A stretch of 64,000 nucleotides of DNA from Schistosoma mansoni (GCF_000237925.1 NC_031502.1:34091299-34155298); one strand, 5' to 3'; positions 44,476 through 52,750 are shown, counted from the first letter of the stretch. Notes: generated from the sequence alone by a model not told the origin. A program made the numbers and translations.

Positions 44476-45007
44476 CTGAAGATCTGTGGGAATACAAGGA
44501 ATAGACTAAGTTACCTAATGTTGCGAACCATTGATGGAACCATTGATGGGAATTCTCGTTCAAATTGGAACCAAAAAATTTAGACCTGTTAACATGTCTT
44601 AATCTAATAGTAGACGAATTAATGGGTTGATATCATGTCTTGATGTGGTCACTTCTGGCTTTCTTCATACTAACATCATAAATTGTGCATCATTTTAATT
44701 CATGGCAATTCATATGTTAAACAGGTAAATAGTCATAACAAAAAAAATCGAGTTCGGAATGAAGAGTTTCTGAACGTGTTTATTACTAATAGTTTTGAAG
44801 TTCAATATAAGTCCATATAATCCAACTTGTCCCCAACTTTTCTATAACTACTTACTTTAATTCTAAGATATCATTTCTTTTTTATTCATCAACTTTTAGC
44901 TTGTATATGATGATGAAACTAATCGTCCAATAATTGGATTTACTATACTATTAAATATATCAAGAGTTGATCATTCAAAACCACATCAAATAATTTGTTT
45001 TTCATAA
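21929..45007 (+). CDS. TEAD: TEAD/scalloped transcription factor (8 exons, complete)
   Basis: TEAD is the DNA-binding partner of Yorkie/YAP in the nucleus, downstream of the Hippo kinases. Exons are 21929-22172, 33526-33801, 35279-35418, 36821-36976, 38927-38985, 42030-42120, 44056-44202 and 44900-45007. All have GT/AG borders and matching phases, and they total 1221 nt (406 residues; vertebrate TEADs are about 430). Residues 1-45 are acidic; 48-118 are the TEA/ATTS domain, almost canonical ([55 protein letters not shown]). A short linker (119-157) follows, then a strongly diverged YAP-binding domain (158-406). That domain is recognisable by [56 protein letters not shown] and [19 protein letters not shown]. 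The start is the first ATG after an in-frame stop. Introns carry LINE and SINE insertions. Other genes are excluded by the TEA domain; alternative first exons cannot be. Confidence 0.95.
23913..24112. other. Assembly gap (200 N)
   Basis: Exactly 200 unknown bases within TEAD intron 1; the size is probably a placeholder. Confidence 0.98.
24235..24366 (+). mobile_element. Family A SINE, 3' half
   Basis: Contains GCGAGGCGGGATCGTGGATG, a damaged hammerhead core (CUAAGGA), GACGAAACGGCC and the tail GTGGTCTAGCTTCAATTG through ACTATATAAAATTA. It is 5'-truncated. Confidence 0.8.
25111..25180 (-). repeat. 35-bp tandem duplication at LINE 3' end
   Basis: TGTGATGTGAAGTGATGAG and the following TGTTCATATAA stretch occur twice, at 25111-25145 and 25146-25180, with one mismatch near the end. 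The LINE stop codon (25133-25135) lies inside the array. Confidence 0.9.
25133..27634 (-). CDS. LINE endonuclease-reverse transcriptase fragment (open frame)
   Basis: The open frame has a Met at 27523 (796 residues) and continues upstream without a stop to about 27634, where [12 protein letters not shown] (endonuclease) is encoded. In order: [14 protein letters not shown] and [10 protein letters not shown] (endonuclease C-terminal motifs), [79 protein letters not shown] (catalytic ADD) and [14 protein letters not shown] C-terminal strings. It makes an enzyme for element copying, not a host protein. The frame is remarkably intact for a truncated copy, so it is a fairly young insertion, but the missing N-terminus makes it non-autonomous. 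Usual full length for the family is about 900-1000 residues. Confidence 0.9.
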   Translation of the reverse strand, partial: KRFTKRAANSFRDVSINTLNHSPLLGCIYRAPDSTDNLNDLIINAFIHASTLNFSAKIITGDFNYPGVNWSTGSCQSSNDEFLSILNLYCWSQWVRTPTRGDNTLDLIFSRDIIPLSVQIYNEFESSDHRIVACALPIYPSYNRPIQRTCNYRDYKHADWDLLRSLIKLSDWDEFFSCNSLTDAINIFYLIVNSCLDSCAPIKSYRISKPYELYIPAKYRNKLRRLKKRYFKSNDFTAVTQITIIFNQIKEKHRLKAINEELLALSTNSKVQNLIHLYNKRAKLTQKVDIPGILHNNGFIYDPKTIADLFSGNFANGKESINGSVSRVICMTGNSIKSISFTCLKISKVINNLKVSKGHGVDGISSFLYKYGGPDIPLLLLKLFTLSIESGSYPDRWKTAYIIPRYKSGDKTDMNNYRPINITPVISRIMEKIISDELSNYLLTEQFIDDSQHGFLKNRSCMTCHFDFFNLVYSLRSQGYLVLVLYLDISKAFDMVNHQLLIGKLASYGVQNPLLAWFDSFLSNRHQIVKMNSSLSNAVPVRSGVIQGSVLGLLLFLVFIIDICECFSEGKSLLYADDLKVVYSFSPHELSNIQNCISTELNKVAQWCSKWQLELNTAKCGWLCFGDTSLNVGLTINGEVLSRLHTVVDLGLRYSDDLSFTEQIMKQTSKSQRLIGYITRNFHNSESRILMYKVCVRPLLEYCAFLLSSTRIKDKLRLESVQRRFTLRTLGTDSVLTYNSRCSKLGLDPLWKRRLKLNLIFFFKILNKLSFTSSQAIQYAKASHYDIRNSLSLAKQTYSRSSLYMNYFTCKFSRLWNTIYYMNTHHFTSQYVI
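30750..30770. repeat. (TA)n microsatellite
   Basis: Uninterrupted TA run of about ten units. Confidence 0.95.
31043..31120 (-). mobile_element. Minimal inverted family A SINE insertion with TSD
   Basis: A 78-bp insert between perfect 12-bp direct repeats TAATTAATTTAT (31031-31042 and 31121-31132). It contains only the reverse complement of the family A ribozyme 3' arm and tail (TATATAGTTGAGATCATGAG through GGAAGCACTAGACGGCC), fused to the forward 3' terminus CCCCTTCTGA. Confidence 0.85.
31876..32141 (-). mobile_element. Family A SINE, nearly complete, inserted in an SM-alpha SINE
   Basis: Reverse-orientation element starting with the inverted tail (AAGGGGGTTTTGTGGAG) at about 31880. A hammerhead arm lies at 31960-32012, a box-B complement GGGATTCGAACCCAGG near 32032, a box-A complement near 32075-32090, and the 5' end AACCTCAACCAATCCACG near 32119-32136. 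The direct repeat TGGATGGATAGTA at 31863-31875 and 32142-32154 marks the target site. Confidence 0.85.
31960..32012 (-). ncRNA. Hammerhead-like motif, family A (one core change)
   Basis: Minus strand: GCACUG, UUGAGGA (first core base changed from C), GUCCC/AGGAU stem II, GAAA, GGCC, GUC, CAGUGC. The stem I arms are perfect. The core change should reduce activity. Confidence 0.6.
32142..32345 (+). mobile_element. SM-alpha-type SINE remnant, fold-back
   Basis: GATAGTAGTTAACAGTGGAA and ATTCCACTGTTAACCACC form inverted arms around a reduced ribozyme core. The forward 3' body follows (CATATATGCCAATAAGAAACT through AACCAATACATGATGAA). Confidence 0.7.
32346..33525. other. TEAD: TEAD intron 1, 3' end
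   Basis: AT-rich, nothing assigned; ends at acceptor CTAAAATACAG. Confidence 0.6.
33526..33801 (+). CDS. TEAD: TEAD exon 2: second half of TEA domain and linker
   Basis: Residues 82-173. [20 protein letters not shown] and [16 protein letters not shown] form TEA helix 3, the DNA-recognition helix, nearly identical to vertebrate TEAD. An acidic Ser/Asp-rich linker of about 40 residues follows, then [16 protein letters not shown]. That last segment aligns with the start of the YAP-binding domain (KLRLVEFSAFLEQQ in human). Ends with one base of a valine codon before donor GTAAAT. Confidence 0.97.
34414..34434. repeat. (TA)n microsatellite
   Basis: Uninterrupted TA run in TEAD intron 2. Confidence 0.93.
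34860..35030 (+). mobile_element. Diverged family A SINE remnant
   Basis: AATGGCCATTCAGTGCTACC, AGGTTTTCAGTGGTTATCTA and GATCGATTCGTGATTTCAAT follow the order of the family A 3' end with many changes. Confidence 0.5.
35279..35418 (+). CDS. TEAD: TEAD exon 3: YAP-binding domain part
   Basis: Residues 174-220. Acceptor CTTCCAG, donor GTAAGC, phase 0 at the end. Encodes [19 protein letters not shown] and [19 protein letters not shown], which fall where the first beta strands of the domain are expected; similarity is weak. Too short and plain to be found on its own; supported by phase and by its neighbours. Confidence 0.85.
36821..36976 (+). CDS. TEAD: TEAD exon 4: YAP-binding domain part
   Basis: Residues 221-272, phase 0 at both ends (TTTTTCAG acceptor, GTAAGT donor). 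[20 protein letters not shown] aligns with the human segment ending in NAFFLVKFWADL. Confidence 0.92.
37495..37648 (-). mobile_element. SM-alpha SINE, reverse arm of an inverted pair
   Basis: Reads from AAGATGGATAGTGGCTAGCA through the hammerhead and tRNA-like region in reverse, stopping inside box A (CCATCGCGCTATCC). It abuts a forward copy at 37649. Confidence 0.88.
37518..37578 (-). ncRNA. Hammerhead ribozyme, SM-alpha type
   Basis: Minus-strand core CUGACGA (37558-37564), GAAA (37540-37543), cleavage GUC, stem II GUUCC/GGAC. The 61-nt arm ends GCAGG and CUGC can pair as the outer part of stem I. Confidence 0.75.
37649..38008 (+). mobile_element. SM-alpha SINE, over-unit-length copy with direct terminal repeats
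   Basis: The copy starts AAACAAACAATACCAAGTG (27 bases, 37649-37675) and ends with the same 27 bases, two mismatches, at 37982-38008, an offset of 333 bp. In between are a tRNA-like pol III promoter (TAGCTCAGTAGATAACGC; GGGTTGGAGTCCC), a hammerhead at 37795-37855 and a 3' body (CATCTTTGCTTACAATGC through GGGAAGATTTAAACATACAA). The unit length fits the known SM-alpha satellite/SINE unit of roughly 330 bp. Confidence 0.9.
37795..37855 (+). ncRNA. Type I hammerhead ribozyme, SM-alpha type
   Basis: GCAGG, CCAG, core CUGACGA (37809-37815), stem II GUCC/GGAU, GAAA (37830-37833), short stem III with GCGC loop, cleavage GUC (37839-37841), then CUGGAUUCCACUGC. CCAG/CUGG and GCAG/CUGC make stem I with the internal loop known from the schistosome hammerhead. 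All invariant core bases are present; the closing stem II pair is a G-U wobble. Confidence 0.85.
38927..38985 (+). CDS. TEAD: TEAD exon 5: YAP-binding domain part
   Basis: Residues 273-291 plus two bases of codon 292. Reads [19 protein letters not shown] between TTTGCAG and GTAAGT. The IDLPD stretch continues the FIMNLR strand of exon 4. Confidence 0.85.
39225..39415. mobile_element. Diverged SM-alpha-type SINE remnant (inverted pair)
   Basis: GACTAGCAGTAGAATAATCC (reverse arm), then CAGGTGCATCCAGGTAATTA, AAATAGGATAAAATGCGTG and CACAATCCATCTATTTC (forward arm) are decayed SM-alpha strings in inverted order. Confidence 0.55.
40875..41070 (-). mobile_element. Diverged family A SINE remnant
   Basis: GAAAGCACTGGATAGC, TTTTCGTCCCAATTCGAGAC, a box-B-like GAGGATCAAACCTAGGAAC and the 5'-end string CAATCAATCCACAATATTG (reverse orientation) follow the family order. 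Confidence 0.55.
42030..42120 (+). CDS. TEAD: TEAD exon 6: YAP-binding domain part
   Basis: The first base completes codon 292 (Ile). Reads [20 protein letters not shown] then [10 protein letters not shown]. Aligns with human MTVTCSTKVCSFGKQVVEK; the second Cys is Phe here (residue 310). Donor GTAAGT, phase 0. Confidence 0.92.
42390..42650 (-). mobile_element. SM-alpha SINE, circularly permuted layout
   Basis: In reverse orientation, the 3'-body string (AAATTGAAGTCCTAAACATC, then CAATGGGAAAATTCAAACAT) lies upstream of the tRNA-like region and hammerhead, although it follows the hammerhead in the standard unit. The right end joins a short forward piece at about 42647-42695 (CGCGCGTACTGGATTCCACT). 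Confidence 0.8.
42409..42469 (-). ncRNA. Hammerhead motif, SM-alpha type (diverged)
   Basis: Core CUGACGA (42449-42455) and GAAA (42431-42434) are kept; stem II is weak and the cleavage triplet reads UUC. Confidence 0.5.
43200..43970. repeat. TEAD: Unclassified repeat-like block in TEAD intron 6
   Basis: 43200-43380 is GC-richer than its surroundings (TAGCCCAGCCAGTTAAG; GACCCACGAAACCCGTACG). At 43757-43815 a string (GAATTGGAACGAATAGTTTG) resembles 24838-24895 next to the LINE tail (TTAGAACGAATAGTTTCAC). Family unknown. Confidence 0.35.
44056..44202 (+). CDS. TEAD: TEAD exon 7: YAP-binding domain helices
   Basis: Residues 323-371, phase 0 at both ends. [20 protein letters not shown] and [12 protein letters not shown] align with human CEYMINFIHKLKHLPEKY and MMNSVLENFTILL. 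The palmitoylated Cys of vertebrate TEADs (MCEY) falls on Glu-341. Confidence 0.95.
44442..44474. repeat. (AT)n microsatellite
   Basis: Uninterrupted run in TEAD intron 7, just after a possible diverged SINE piece (44300-44430; box-B-like TGTGTCGAATCCCCGG). Confidence 0.93.
44900..45007 (+). CDS. TEAD: TEAD exon 8: C-terminus and stop
   Basis: Residues 372-406 and [23 protein letters not shown] aligns with human [20 protein letters not shown]. The end HQIICFS stands where human has HHIYRLVKD. Acceptor CTTTTAG. Confidence 0.95.
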   Translation, partial: LVYDDETNRPIIGFTILLNISRVDHSKPHQIICFS

Positions 45008-45105
45008 TTTGTTTCATTTTGTGTTTGTAATGTAATGTTGTTTTTTATTCTTTCTTACAAACTATAATACATCTATCAATCTTATGTGTCGTATATCCAT
45101 TTAAT

Positions 45106-45111
45106 AATAAA
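45106..45111 (+). terminator. TEAD: Polyadenylation signal AATAAA, TEAD
   Basis: Canonical hexamer 99 bases past the stop codon, with T-rich sequence downstream. Confidence 0.5.
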
Positions 45112-46317
45112 ATCTTATCCTAATATATTGAAAAACTTTATATTAATACGTTACTTTTTCTCGAATTATCTTTTAATCTTCAAATCGATTTATAATATTA
45201 TTACTTAATCATAATGTTTTACTTCATTTATCCATGAAATTACATTTTAATATGTAAGTTTACTATATATAAACCAACAGAATTATTAACAAATATATTT
45301 ACTTCTTTTGTTTGAAATTTTTTACGATGACCTGAAACAATAATGACGAATGAAATTGATGTATAACGAAAGTTTTACATAATAGTGTGGTGTGGGTTAC
45401 TGATATCCATATAAGTAGTATATGGTGGTGGTCGGGCATTGAATGTATTTCAGTAGAAGATCGATAAGGAGAGAACATGAACGGCACGCAATCGGTACGA
45501 AAATGCATGAACAATTATAATCGGAAACTATGAACGGATATTTCCAGAAGAAATAGTCAAATTCAGACAATTGATTGTTATTTTGCAAATTAATTGTTCA
45601 CTATAGGGTTTTCATATTTTATTGAGATATTCTGTAATGTTGTGCTAAAAGACATTCGATTGTCCCCATTCGTGTTCTTGTTCACTACAATAGCACTCAC
45701 ATTGTTAAAATGTTCCTAGTGAATTTAAGTCACTTTGAGGTTTTAAAATTTAGGGGTGGGGTGCTCATTTTGATCGGTTCTCTGAGCAAGTTTTCCTTGA
45801 TGGAAGGTTTTATCATTCGATTTCATCATAATTTGTATCGAGGAACTATTGATGCTCTTTTAAATTAGACTGATCTGACTGGTTCGAATTTTGGAGAAGA
45901 TTCTTAGGAATATGTCTTGATCCTTAGATGACTGTAACTAATCGATATATCAGCTGAAAAGCATTTATGTAAGACAAGTCTACTCGTTTTTATGATTCAT
46001 CACAAGTGCATGCATTATCAAGGCATCTTAATAGGTTTCAAACGTAAGAGTTGAGATATAATTCGCCCTAATCCACTCCATTGTTAACGAACTCAGAGAG
46101 AGGTTTCATGAATTTTGAGATCCTTAGTAAAAAAAGATGAAATTGTCCGTATGTTAAATGTAAAAACACCTTGATAAATGTTTTTGTTCATAGTTTACTT
46201 AAAACTTTTTGTCGTTCTCGATAGCTTTCATTGTTTTTGTCTCAAAGACAACCTTAGCCTCATTATCTCTATCTACTAGTAATTCCTTTATACTTTTTGT
46301 TATTTATTGTTTGTTTG
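45112..46317. other. TEAD 3' flank
   Basis: AT-rich, nothing recognised. Confidence 0.55.
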
Positions 46318-46560
46318 GGAAGATCCAAACAAGCAATACTAAGTAAATTTCAACTTCACCCCATTGTACAAGCAATTGGCTATCAGGACTCAGTGGCTCA
46401 GTGGATAACGCGATGGAGTTTGAAGCGAAAGGTACTGGGTTCAAGTCCCAGAGTGAACATCAACTCCGAGATGCAGGTGCATCCAGCTGACGAGTCCGAA
46501 ATAGGACGAAAAGCGCGTCCTGGTTTCCACTGCTAGCCACTATCCATCTTTGCTTATCCT
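46318..46560 (+). mobile_element. SM-alpha SINE, forward
   Basis: Starts GGGAAGATCCAAACAAGC, with tRNA-like GTGGCTCAGTGGATAACGCG and GGTTCAAGTCCC, a hammerhead at 46473-46533, and ends CCATCTTTGCTTA. The 3' body that follows in the longest copy is absent. Confidence 0.9.
46473..46533 (+). ncRNA. Type I hammerhead ribozyme, SM-alpha type
   Basis: Core CUGACGA (46487-46493), stem II GUCC/GGAC, GAAA (46508-46511), cleavage GUC (46517-46519) and stem I arms GCAGG/CCAG with CUGG/CUGC. One change in the tiny stem III (A for C after GAAA). Confidence 0.82.
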
Positions 46561-47637
46561 TACAAAAAATGTTCATTACATTGTCCCTTGCTCAAAATGT
46601 GTCGGGTTAATCGTGAGAATTTGCATATTGAGCGACCCTTACAATATACTCTGACCATCATATCAGCATACGTTGAAGCAGACGATAATCACTTTGGACT
46701 CATGAATGTAGGTCCTTAGTATACTGGAAATGAAGGGAATGGTGTGGCCGCTTAACTTCAGTAATTACATATCAAAGTCACACAATTCTTTAAGCACCTC
46801 GAACTGACTCATTCTGTCCTAGAGGCCAGGTTATTCTACCTTTATGGAGCAATTAAGAGATAAATGAAGACTTACCAGAATAATATCCTGTATTTCACGG
46901 AACATTTTATGGAAGTACAAAGTATGAACTCAATAACACATTGGTCGATTAATATATTAGATCTAATCAATGGACGTTAATTATCCCCAACCCCGAGACA
47001 GCTCAGTAAACAATTCAGCGTCTGGTGATCAATCCTGCAAGGTAGCAATGCGTTCAACTCGCCGTGAAATTTGGCTAGGGTTCAAAGATTCTTCACAAAA
47101 TCTACAGACGTGTCATTCTGTCTAACATATTTGACGGTAGTATCTACTTTATTAAGGTAACGGTTTGTAAACTCATTAACACTCACAAACCCTAGGTATG
47201 TCAACAACACATTCACTAGGGACTATGAACCTTATATTTTGGAAAAAATGATTAACGGACAAGCATATGTAAGTCTTTTGTTCAGCGAATCAGGTTAAAA
47301 GCTGAGCTTTATTAATGTCCCGTTATATGCAGAGAGAAATCAGTAATACAATCTTCTGTCAAGTAAAAGATGTCCAATAAATTTTACTGCAGAGAGGAGA
47401 TTTCGAATACTTCTTAACAAGATTAGACACGAACTAAGTTTTTTTCATTTGTGGATATTTTTATAACTCCAATCACTCCACCTGTCACGTACTCAGTGGT
47501 AGTCACTAATCATCCTCCTGCTTCGTCATCGCCCGTTGGTGTTCCAATAATTAGATTCTAAAGGTTAAAAATGCGAGTTAGTTGTCTAAAAAAACAAAAA
47601 GAACTATGAAATCAGTGAATATATTAGCATGGTGTTT

Positions 47638-47735
47638 GTATGAACTAATGATTCATTTATACTTGATGACTGCTTTATTTCGAATTACAAATACAATACA
47701 TTCGTTTATGCTCATCTAGTATGTCTTGGTTAAAC
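47638..47735 (+). repeat. LTR-like fragment of gypsy fossil family
   Basis: TGATTCATTTATACTTGATG, TTTCGAATTACAAATAC and TTATGCTCATCTAGTA match the order of strings at 49075-49160 and, reversed, at 56487, 58388 and 59837. Confidence 0.6.
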
Positions 47736-49074
47736 TGAGTTACTATAATTCAAATACTCCTAACTTTCACAATTAGACAAATGTTCGACTGTCTTCAGGA
47801 AACTGGCAGTCTATGATATTGTACAGCTACTTATTTTTGATTATGCATAACCTCTCTATTCATTTCTTGAAGTTATTTCCATGGTTTGAACTATATGAGT
47901 TTGATAAACGCGACGTTGCCAATCTACAGCATTACAGTATTTTGTTAAGCCCTGGAGGACAGAAGTTACAAATTAATCCCCGAACTAAGTAGTTCTTCAA
48001 GTCTTAGACATTGATGTCAAATTCATTGTTTTTACTGGACACATCCAAGCTAACAGTTCTTGGTCAAGCATCCTCACAAGATAAAAGTCGAGCGCGCCAT
48101 GCTGCGCATCTCTTGCGACAGTCAGTCAGCTTAGATTCTATGCACACCAACACATGAACCTTGATTCAAATGTATCTTCTAACTCCTTCATCCTCGATTT
48201 CTACTTTATCTGGTTTCGGCGATCCTCGTATTTGAAGTTTCAAACGACAGTGTTTTTAAACCCTGTATATCTGTCAAATCCTCAAACTTTTACATTATAT
48301 CATGCTTAACAAAAATGTTATACGAGGGTTATGAGAATAACGTTGTATTGGACAGACTACTCTTCAGAATCGAGTTTCATTGTGTGGAGTGCTGCAGACA
48401 GTGATCTTGTACTATGTTTCTTATGAGTTTTGTACTTGATTTTTTATAACAGTGCTTTTCTGTTTGCTTGGAAATCACATATTTCCTTGTTTACTTCAAC
48501 TTCCAAACTTGCCTACAACACAAAACAAGATCAATAATCTCTATTCATTTTTCTTATTAGTTCATGGTGAGTGATAGGTTAACAATGTGTTTTAGATCAA
48601 TCGGAACGATTATATTGCATTACAATGCATCCCTTAGCTTTAGGCACTGTGTATTGTTTCGTTACATGTACTGTACTAGGTAAGGAAAAAATCAGGACTC
48701 AACGTCATATCGGTATCCAACACCATACGTGGATTTACTGGCAGGTTTTACACCTGACTAGCTATACAGTCTGATCCTAATGTGTTTTCACGTTTACTTA
48801 GATATGTTGCTCATCCACATAAGTATTGTACATTTCATCTGTGTATCCACGACAATGTAGTCAAAGTAAATGAAAGCCAATTATCAATGTATTCTACAGC
48901 AAACGTTTTTTCTCTACAACAGTAATTTAAATCTGTTAAAGCCTATTTTCCATGTTTACACTTAAGCTCAATCGAAATCTCCGCTTTTATAGCAGCTGTA
49001 ATTCTCCCTGTTAGCTGTATAACCAGTACGCCTCGTTGTCAATCGTATATTTGCCTTCATGACAGAAAAATTGG

Positions 49075-49160
49075 TATTTGTGTTAATTGATGATTCCTTC
49101 CTACTTGATTGGGCGCTTATTACGAATTCCAAATATAGTACATTCAGTAGTGCCCATCTC
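49075..49160 (+). repeat. LTR-like fragment of gypsy fossil family
   Basis: TTGATGATTCCTTCCTACTT, TTACGAATTCCAAATATAG and GTGCCCATCTCGTT follow the shared pattern. Confidence 0.6.
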
Positions 49161-49373
49161 GTTCCACCTGCCCTTAATTTAACTATTTCGAGGATTCTTA
49201 GCTCATTAATTCGAATACTTCTGATCATCATAAGAAGAAGCCGTCAAGTAGTAATTCAGTATCAGACAGCCCATGTATAAGTTTGTGGTCAGACACAGAA
49301 ACATTATTTTTTATTTGCAGGCTAAGATTCATAGACATTCATTCATGAGATCAATGCACCCAATTTTTCCAAT

Positions 49374-49740
49374 TTAGAAGAAGCTACGAAGTGATGTTGG
49401 TGGTTTAATGGAAAGGTTGGTATTCAGACGATGAGTGTTTGGTTTTAGGCCAGTATATTTTTTGAAATATCCTCGTCGATCATTTGTTTTAGAAGATAAG
49501 TTAAGTGAAAGAATGTCAGATGGAAAATTATTGTCCCAAAACGTGATGGGCATAACTAAATTACTCTTTCTTCTTCTTTTAGACATAGAGAATATGTTAA
49601 ATTTATCCATCCTATCTTCACAAGGAGTATTTGAGATACCAGGAATCGACTAACTTGTGGCCCTTTGAACTGAAGATTCGACAGCAGTGCTACTCGGACC
49701 AATAAGGCTTCAAATAGGCGCTTCAAGTCAGGGCCTTAAC
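49374..49740 (-). mobile_element. Possible second LINE C-terminal fragment
   Basis: The minus-strand frame (49374-49610) has DRRGYFKKYTGLKPNTHRLN and SIKPPTS, which resembles the basic region just before the C-terminal WNSLP-type motif of CR1-like LINEs. Weak similarity only. Confidence 0.3.
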
Positions 49741-49884
49741 CACCCTTTCATCAAATAGGTAAAGTTCGCTGAAATAAAATTTCCTCGCCTTAGTGGATGC
49801 CTTCAATGAACAATGAAACATATGAATCATATTTTGGGCCTTACAAACTGATTTATCAGTTTGTTCATTCTTAGTGTGTTTACC

Positions 49885-52750
49885 CATGTGTTAATTTAGT
49901 TTTAGTTGCAGTCTAGCTATGACAGGAGGCCAGGTGGTCTGTGATATTCCTGCCAACGGTGGTCTCTCAATTGATCCAACATTCTTTTGAAAGTGTCGAT
50001 AAATGAAGTGTCAAGTACGTGTTGATGTATTGAATTTCATTTGTTGATTATTCGATGGGAAAGCCGACGTTCAGTCAACAATTAATTGGTTCTAGGCTTA
50101 GGAACGTTTTGAGAGTATCCTCGCAAATTCTGCGCTTTAGAAGACAAGAAAAATGTGACCATAGCAGATGCGAATTTATCACTAAGTAATCTAAAAACTT
50201 TTCTCTATATGACAATGGAAATAGGCTTAGTTTAACCAGTCAGTCATCATACGGGAGATTTTCTATTCCGAGGATCAGCTTATTTGGGGTCTTTGAATCA
50301 CTTCCAACAGCTTACTGTCTCTTTTAAAACAGAGTGCAGCCGTTTTTATTAAATATTCGAGTTACGGACGAACAAATACTCCATACAAAGTCACAAAGGC
50401 TTTAGCATCGACATGATTAAATGCTAAAACTTTTGGTGTCTACCGCATGTCAGCGTGCAGTAGTCTTCAGGTCTTTTTCTAAAGACTACTCCTGAGTCAT
50501 TATATGTCTGGAAAACAGGTGGCTCAATGTTATTCACCGTGTATGTATCTGTGCCTCAGTGACCAATATGCATTACAATGCAATTGAATTCATTTATCAG
50601 TAACTGCTAAATTTCAGAACATTCAGATAATTTCTACAGGTCCTCCTGAATCTCTGAACTATCACTTTTACTTTCTTATTGCTATTCATATCTTCACATC
50701 GTCAGCATATAGTGAGACCGATGGTGATGCGAGGTCATGGCGGTTATTTACATACAAGAGGAACAACACTAATCCGAAAACTGTACTCTGAGGCACTTCG
50801 TCAAGCACAGTTTCCCAGCTAGACAATTTTGAGTTCATACGTACACTTTGATGACGCCCAACTGGGAAGTCCTTTGTCCACAATAATAAATTGCCTTCAA
50901 GCACGATATTACTTGACTTACACAGCAGCAGGTTGTGAGGATCACTTTCAAAAGCCTCGCTAAAGCCAATGTAAGCTACATCTATAGGTAGTTTCTGATC
51001 TTTAAGAGCTCACCAAACTTCATGGGTACTAATAGGTTACTGAGACATGAATAACCTGTTCTAAAGCAATGCCGCTTTTTAGAAGGGATCCAGTTTTTGC
51101 TGGAATACTCAAACAACTCCTCCCTAATAATCTTTCCCAAAATTTTGACAAACACGCTGGCTAGGCTAAAGGGTCGGTATTTCTCAGGGTAATATCTTGT
51201 ACCTGTTTTGGAGATAGGACTTACTACGGCGTTCTTCCAGGTTTTTTGGTAATCCACTCTGGGTTCAGACAGATTAAACATACACTTAAGGGATTCGTGA
51301 CGAAATTTGATAATTTCTTTTGGTAACTTAGGAGGCATCTTATCGGGTCCCATGGATTCGCACATACTGAGCTCATTTAGTAGACCAAAGAAATTGAATT
51401 GTTTGATGGCCACAGTGTCTTGTGTTTGTGAGGAGGTGGTTGTTATGAAGCGAAGCGGAGGGTACTTCTACTATATGTGCATCACTAAAGTAGTTTGAGA
51501 ATACCTGGGCTTTGCTACAATCATCCTCCACTAATGATGCAGTATACTACTGTCACCTCATAATACTGAAATATTTCTTCTTCTCTTAGTCCTTCGGTTT
51601 ACATACGAGTATACGCGTATAGGGTATTCTATAGATTTCTTAACAAATTTTCCTTCATAGAACCTTCTGGACTGAAGAAAGGTCGAGGCAAAAATATTTC
51701 GTGCTTCCCGATATTCAGATTTTGTCACGTTAGTATCCAGCAACCTAAATCTCCCTCACATTCTTCTTGTGTTATGGCGGAGGGTGCGGACCTTTTGAGT
51801 GAATCACGGCAGGTAGTTTCCCAGACCCTTTGATCTGGCTCGCGGGTTGCGCGGTACAGCACGTCCCAAGCCGTTTCAATGGGGTACACCGGCTCTATTG
51901 TTCAAACTACTAAAGATGCTGAGTGTAAAATATCTTGTATATTTGCTTTCTAGAAGTTTGTTCTGGCTTGAACTGACACATGCTTGTTATTGACAACCAT
52001 ATGGAAATCAAAACTAGAAGTGTATGGTCACTTTGACCTAGAGGTGGCATATAATGGAGTTTGTGACGTCATCCTTATAGTGGATCAGTATGAGATCTAG
52101 TATGGATGATTCGTAGGTCTAGGTCGTGCCCAGTTGCCAATTTCATATGGTGCACTGGGGCATATGTGATAACCGTATCAAACAGTTCCAGTTCGAAAGA
52201 ATATTCCGAAATTTCAGTCTTCCGGTTAGTCCAGTCTACCTCAGGTGCATTAACGTCTCCTAAGATCAAAAATCGGCCACTTGGTGATCAAGTGTTGAGA
52301 CCGTCTAGCAATATCTCATTCACCCCACAGTTTAAACTACAGTAGACCAAATCATTTAGCAGCTATTGTCCTTTAAATTTCACGCGGCAACTGACTAACT
52401 CACAACTCCCATTTTCATCGGACATGTTATCACTAGTGGTAAACGGGATAGTGTTTGAATGGATAGAGTTACTCCTCCTTTACGCTTCTGGATTCTGTTG
52501 GCTCTTACTAATATGGAACCTTTAAAATCAAGTTCCCTATTGTCTACAGACTGCGTCAGCCAACTTTCTGTGACTGAGCTTAAATCCGTCTTCTTAGAGT
52601 CTATCTGTACACCTTGTTTAGTTCGCTTGCTGAGGGAGCTCCGTACATTTGTGTAACAGATCCGAAGACCATTCAAACGACTTCGTAATGCACCCAAAAT
52701 GGCTTTGGCACCATTCTCTGACAAAGCGCTGCAGAACTACGATCTAGTTC
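49885..52750 (-). mobile_element. Decayed CR1-like LINE
   Basis: Minus-strand fragments of a single non-LTR element in the right order. Endonuclease pieces: 52395-52724 with GLRICYTNVRSSLSKR and VTESWLTQSVD, and 52075-52269 with MILGDVNAPEVDW. Reverse transcriptase pieces: 51558-51743; 50982-51413 with ESMGPDKMPPKLPK and KYRPFSLASVFVKILGKII; 50686-50904 with LYADDVKI. A C-terminal RRLSHRIINK, DTSFIDTFKRMLDQLRDHRW stretch lies at 49930-50070. Many stops and frameshifts separate the pieces, so it is older than the LINE in TEAD intron 1 and inactive. Confidence 0.85.

Larger units (their letters stand above)
46561..49370. other. Intergenic stretch with LTR-like fragments
   Basis: No host exon seen. 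Two related fragments in + orientation (about 47638-47735 and 49075-49160) match the leader region of the gag fossils further right. The rest looks like decayed repeats without an assignable family. Confidence 0.5.
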
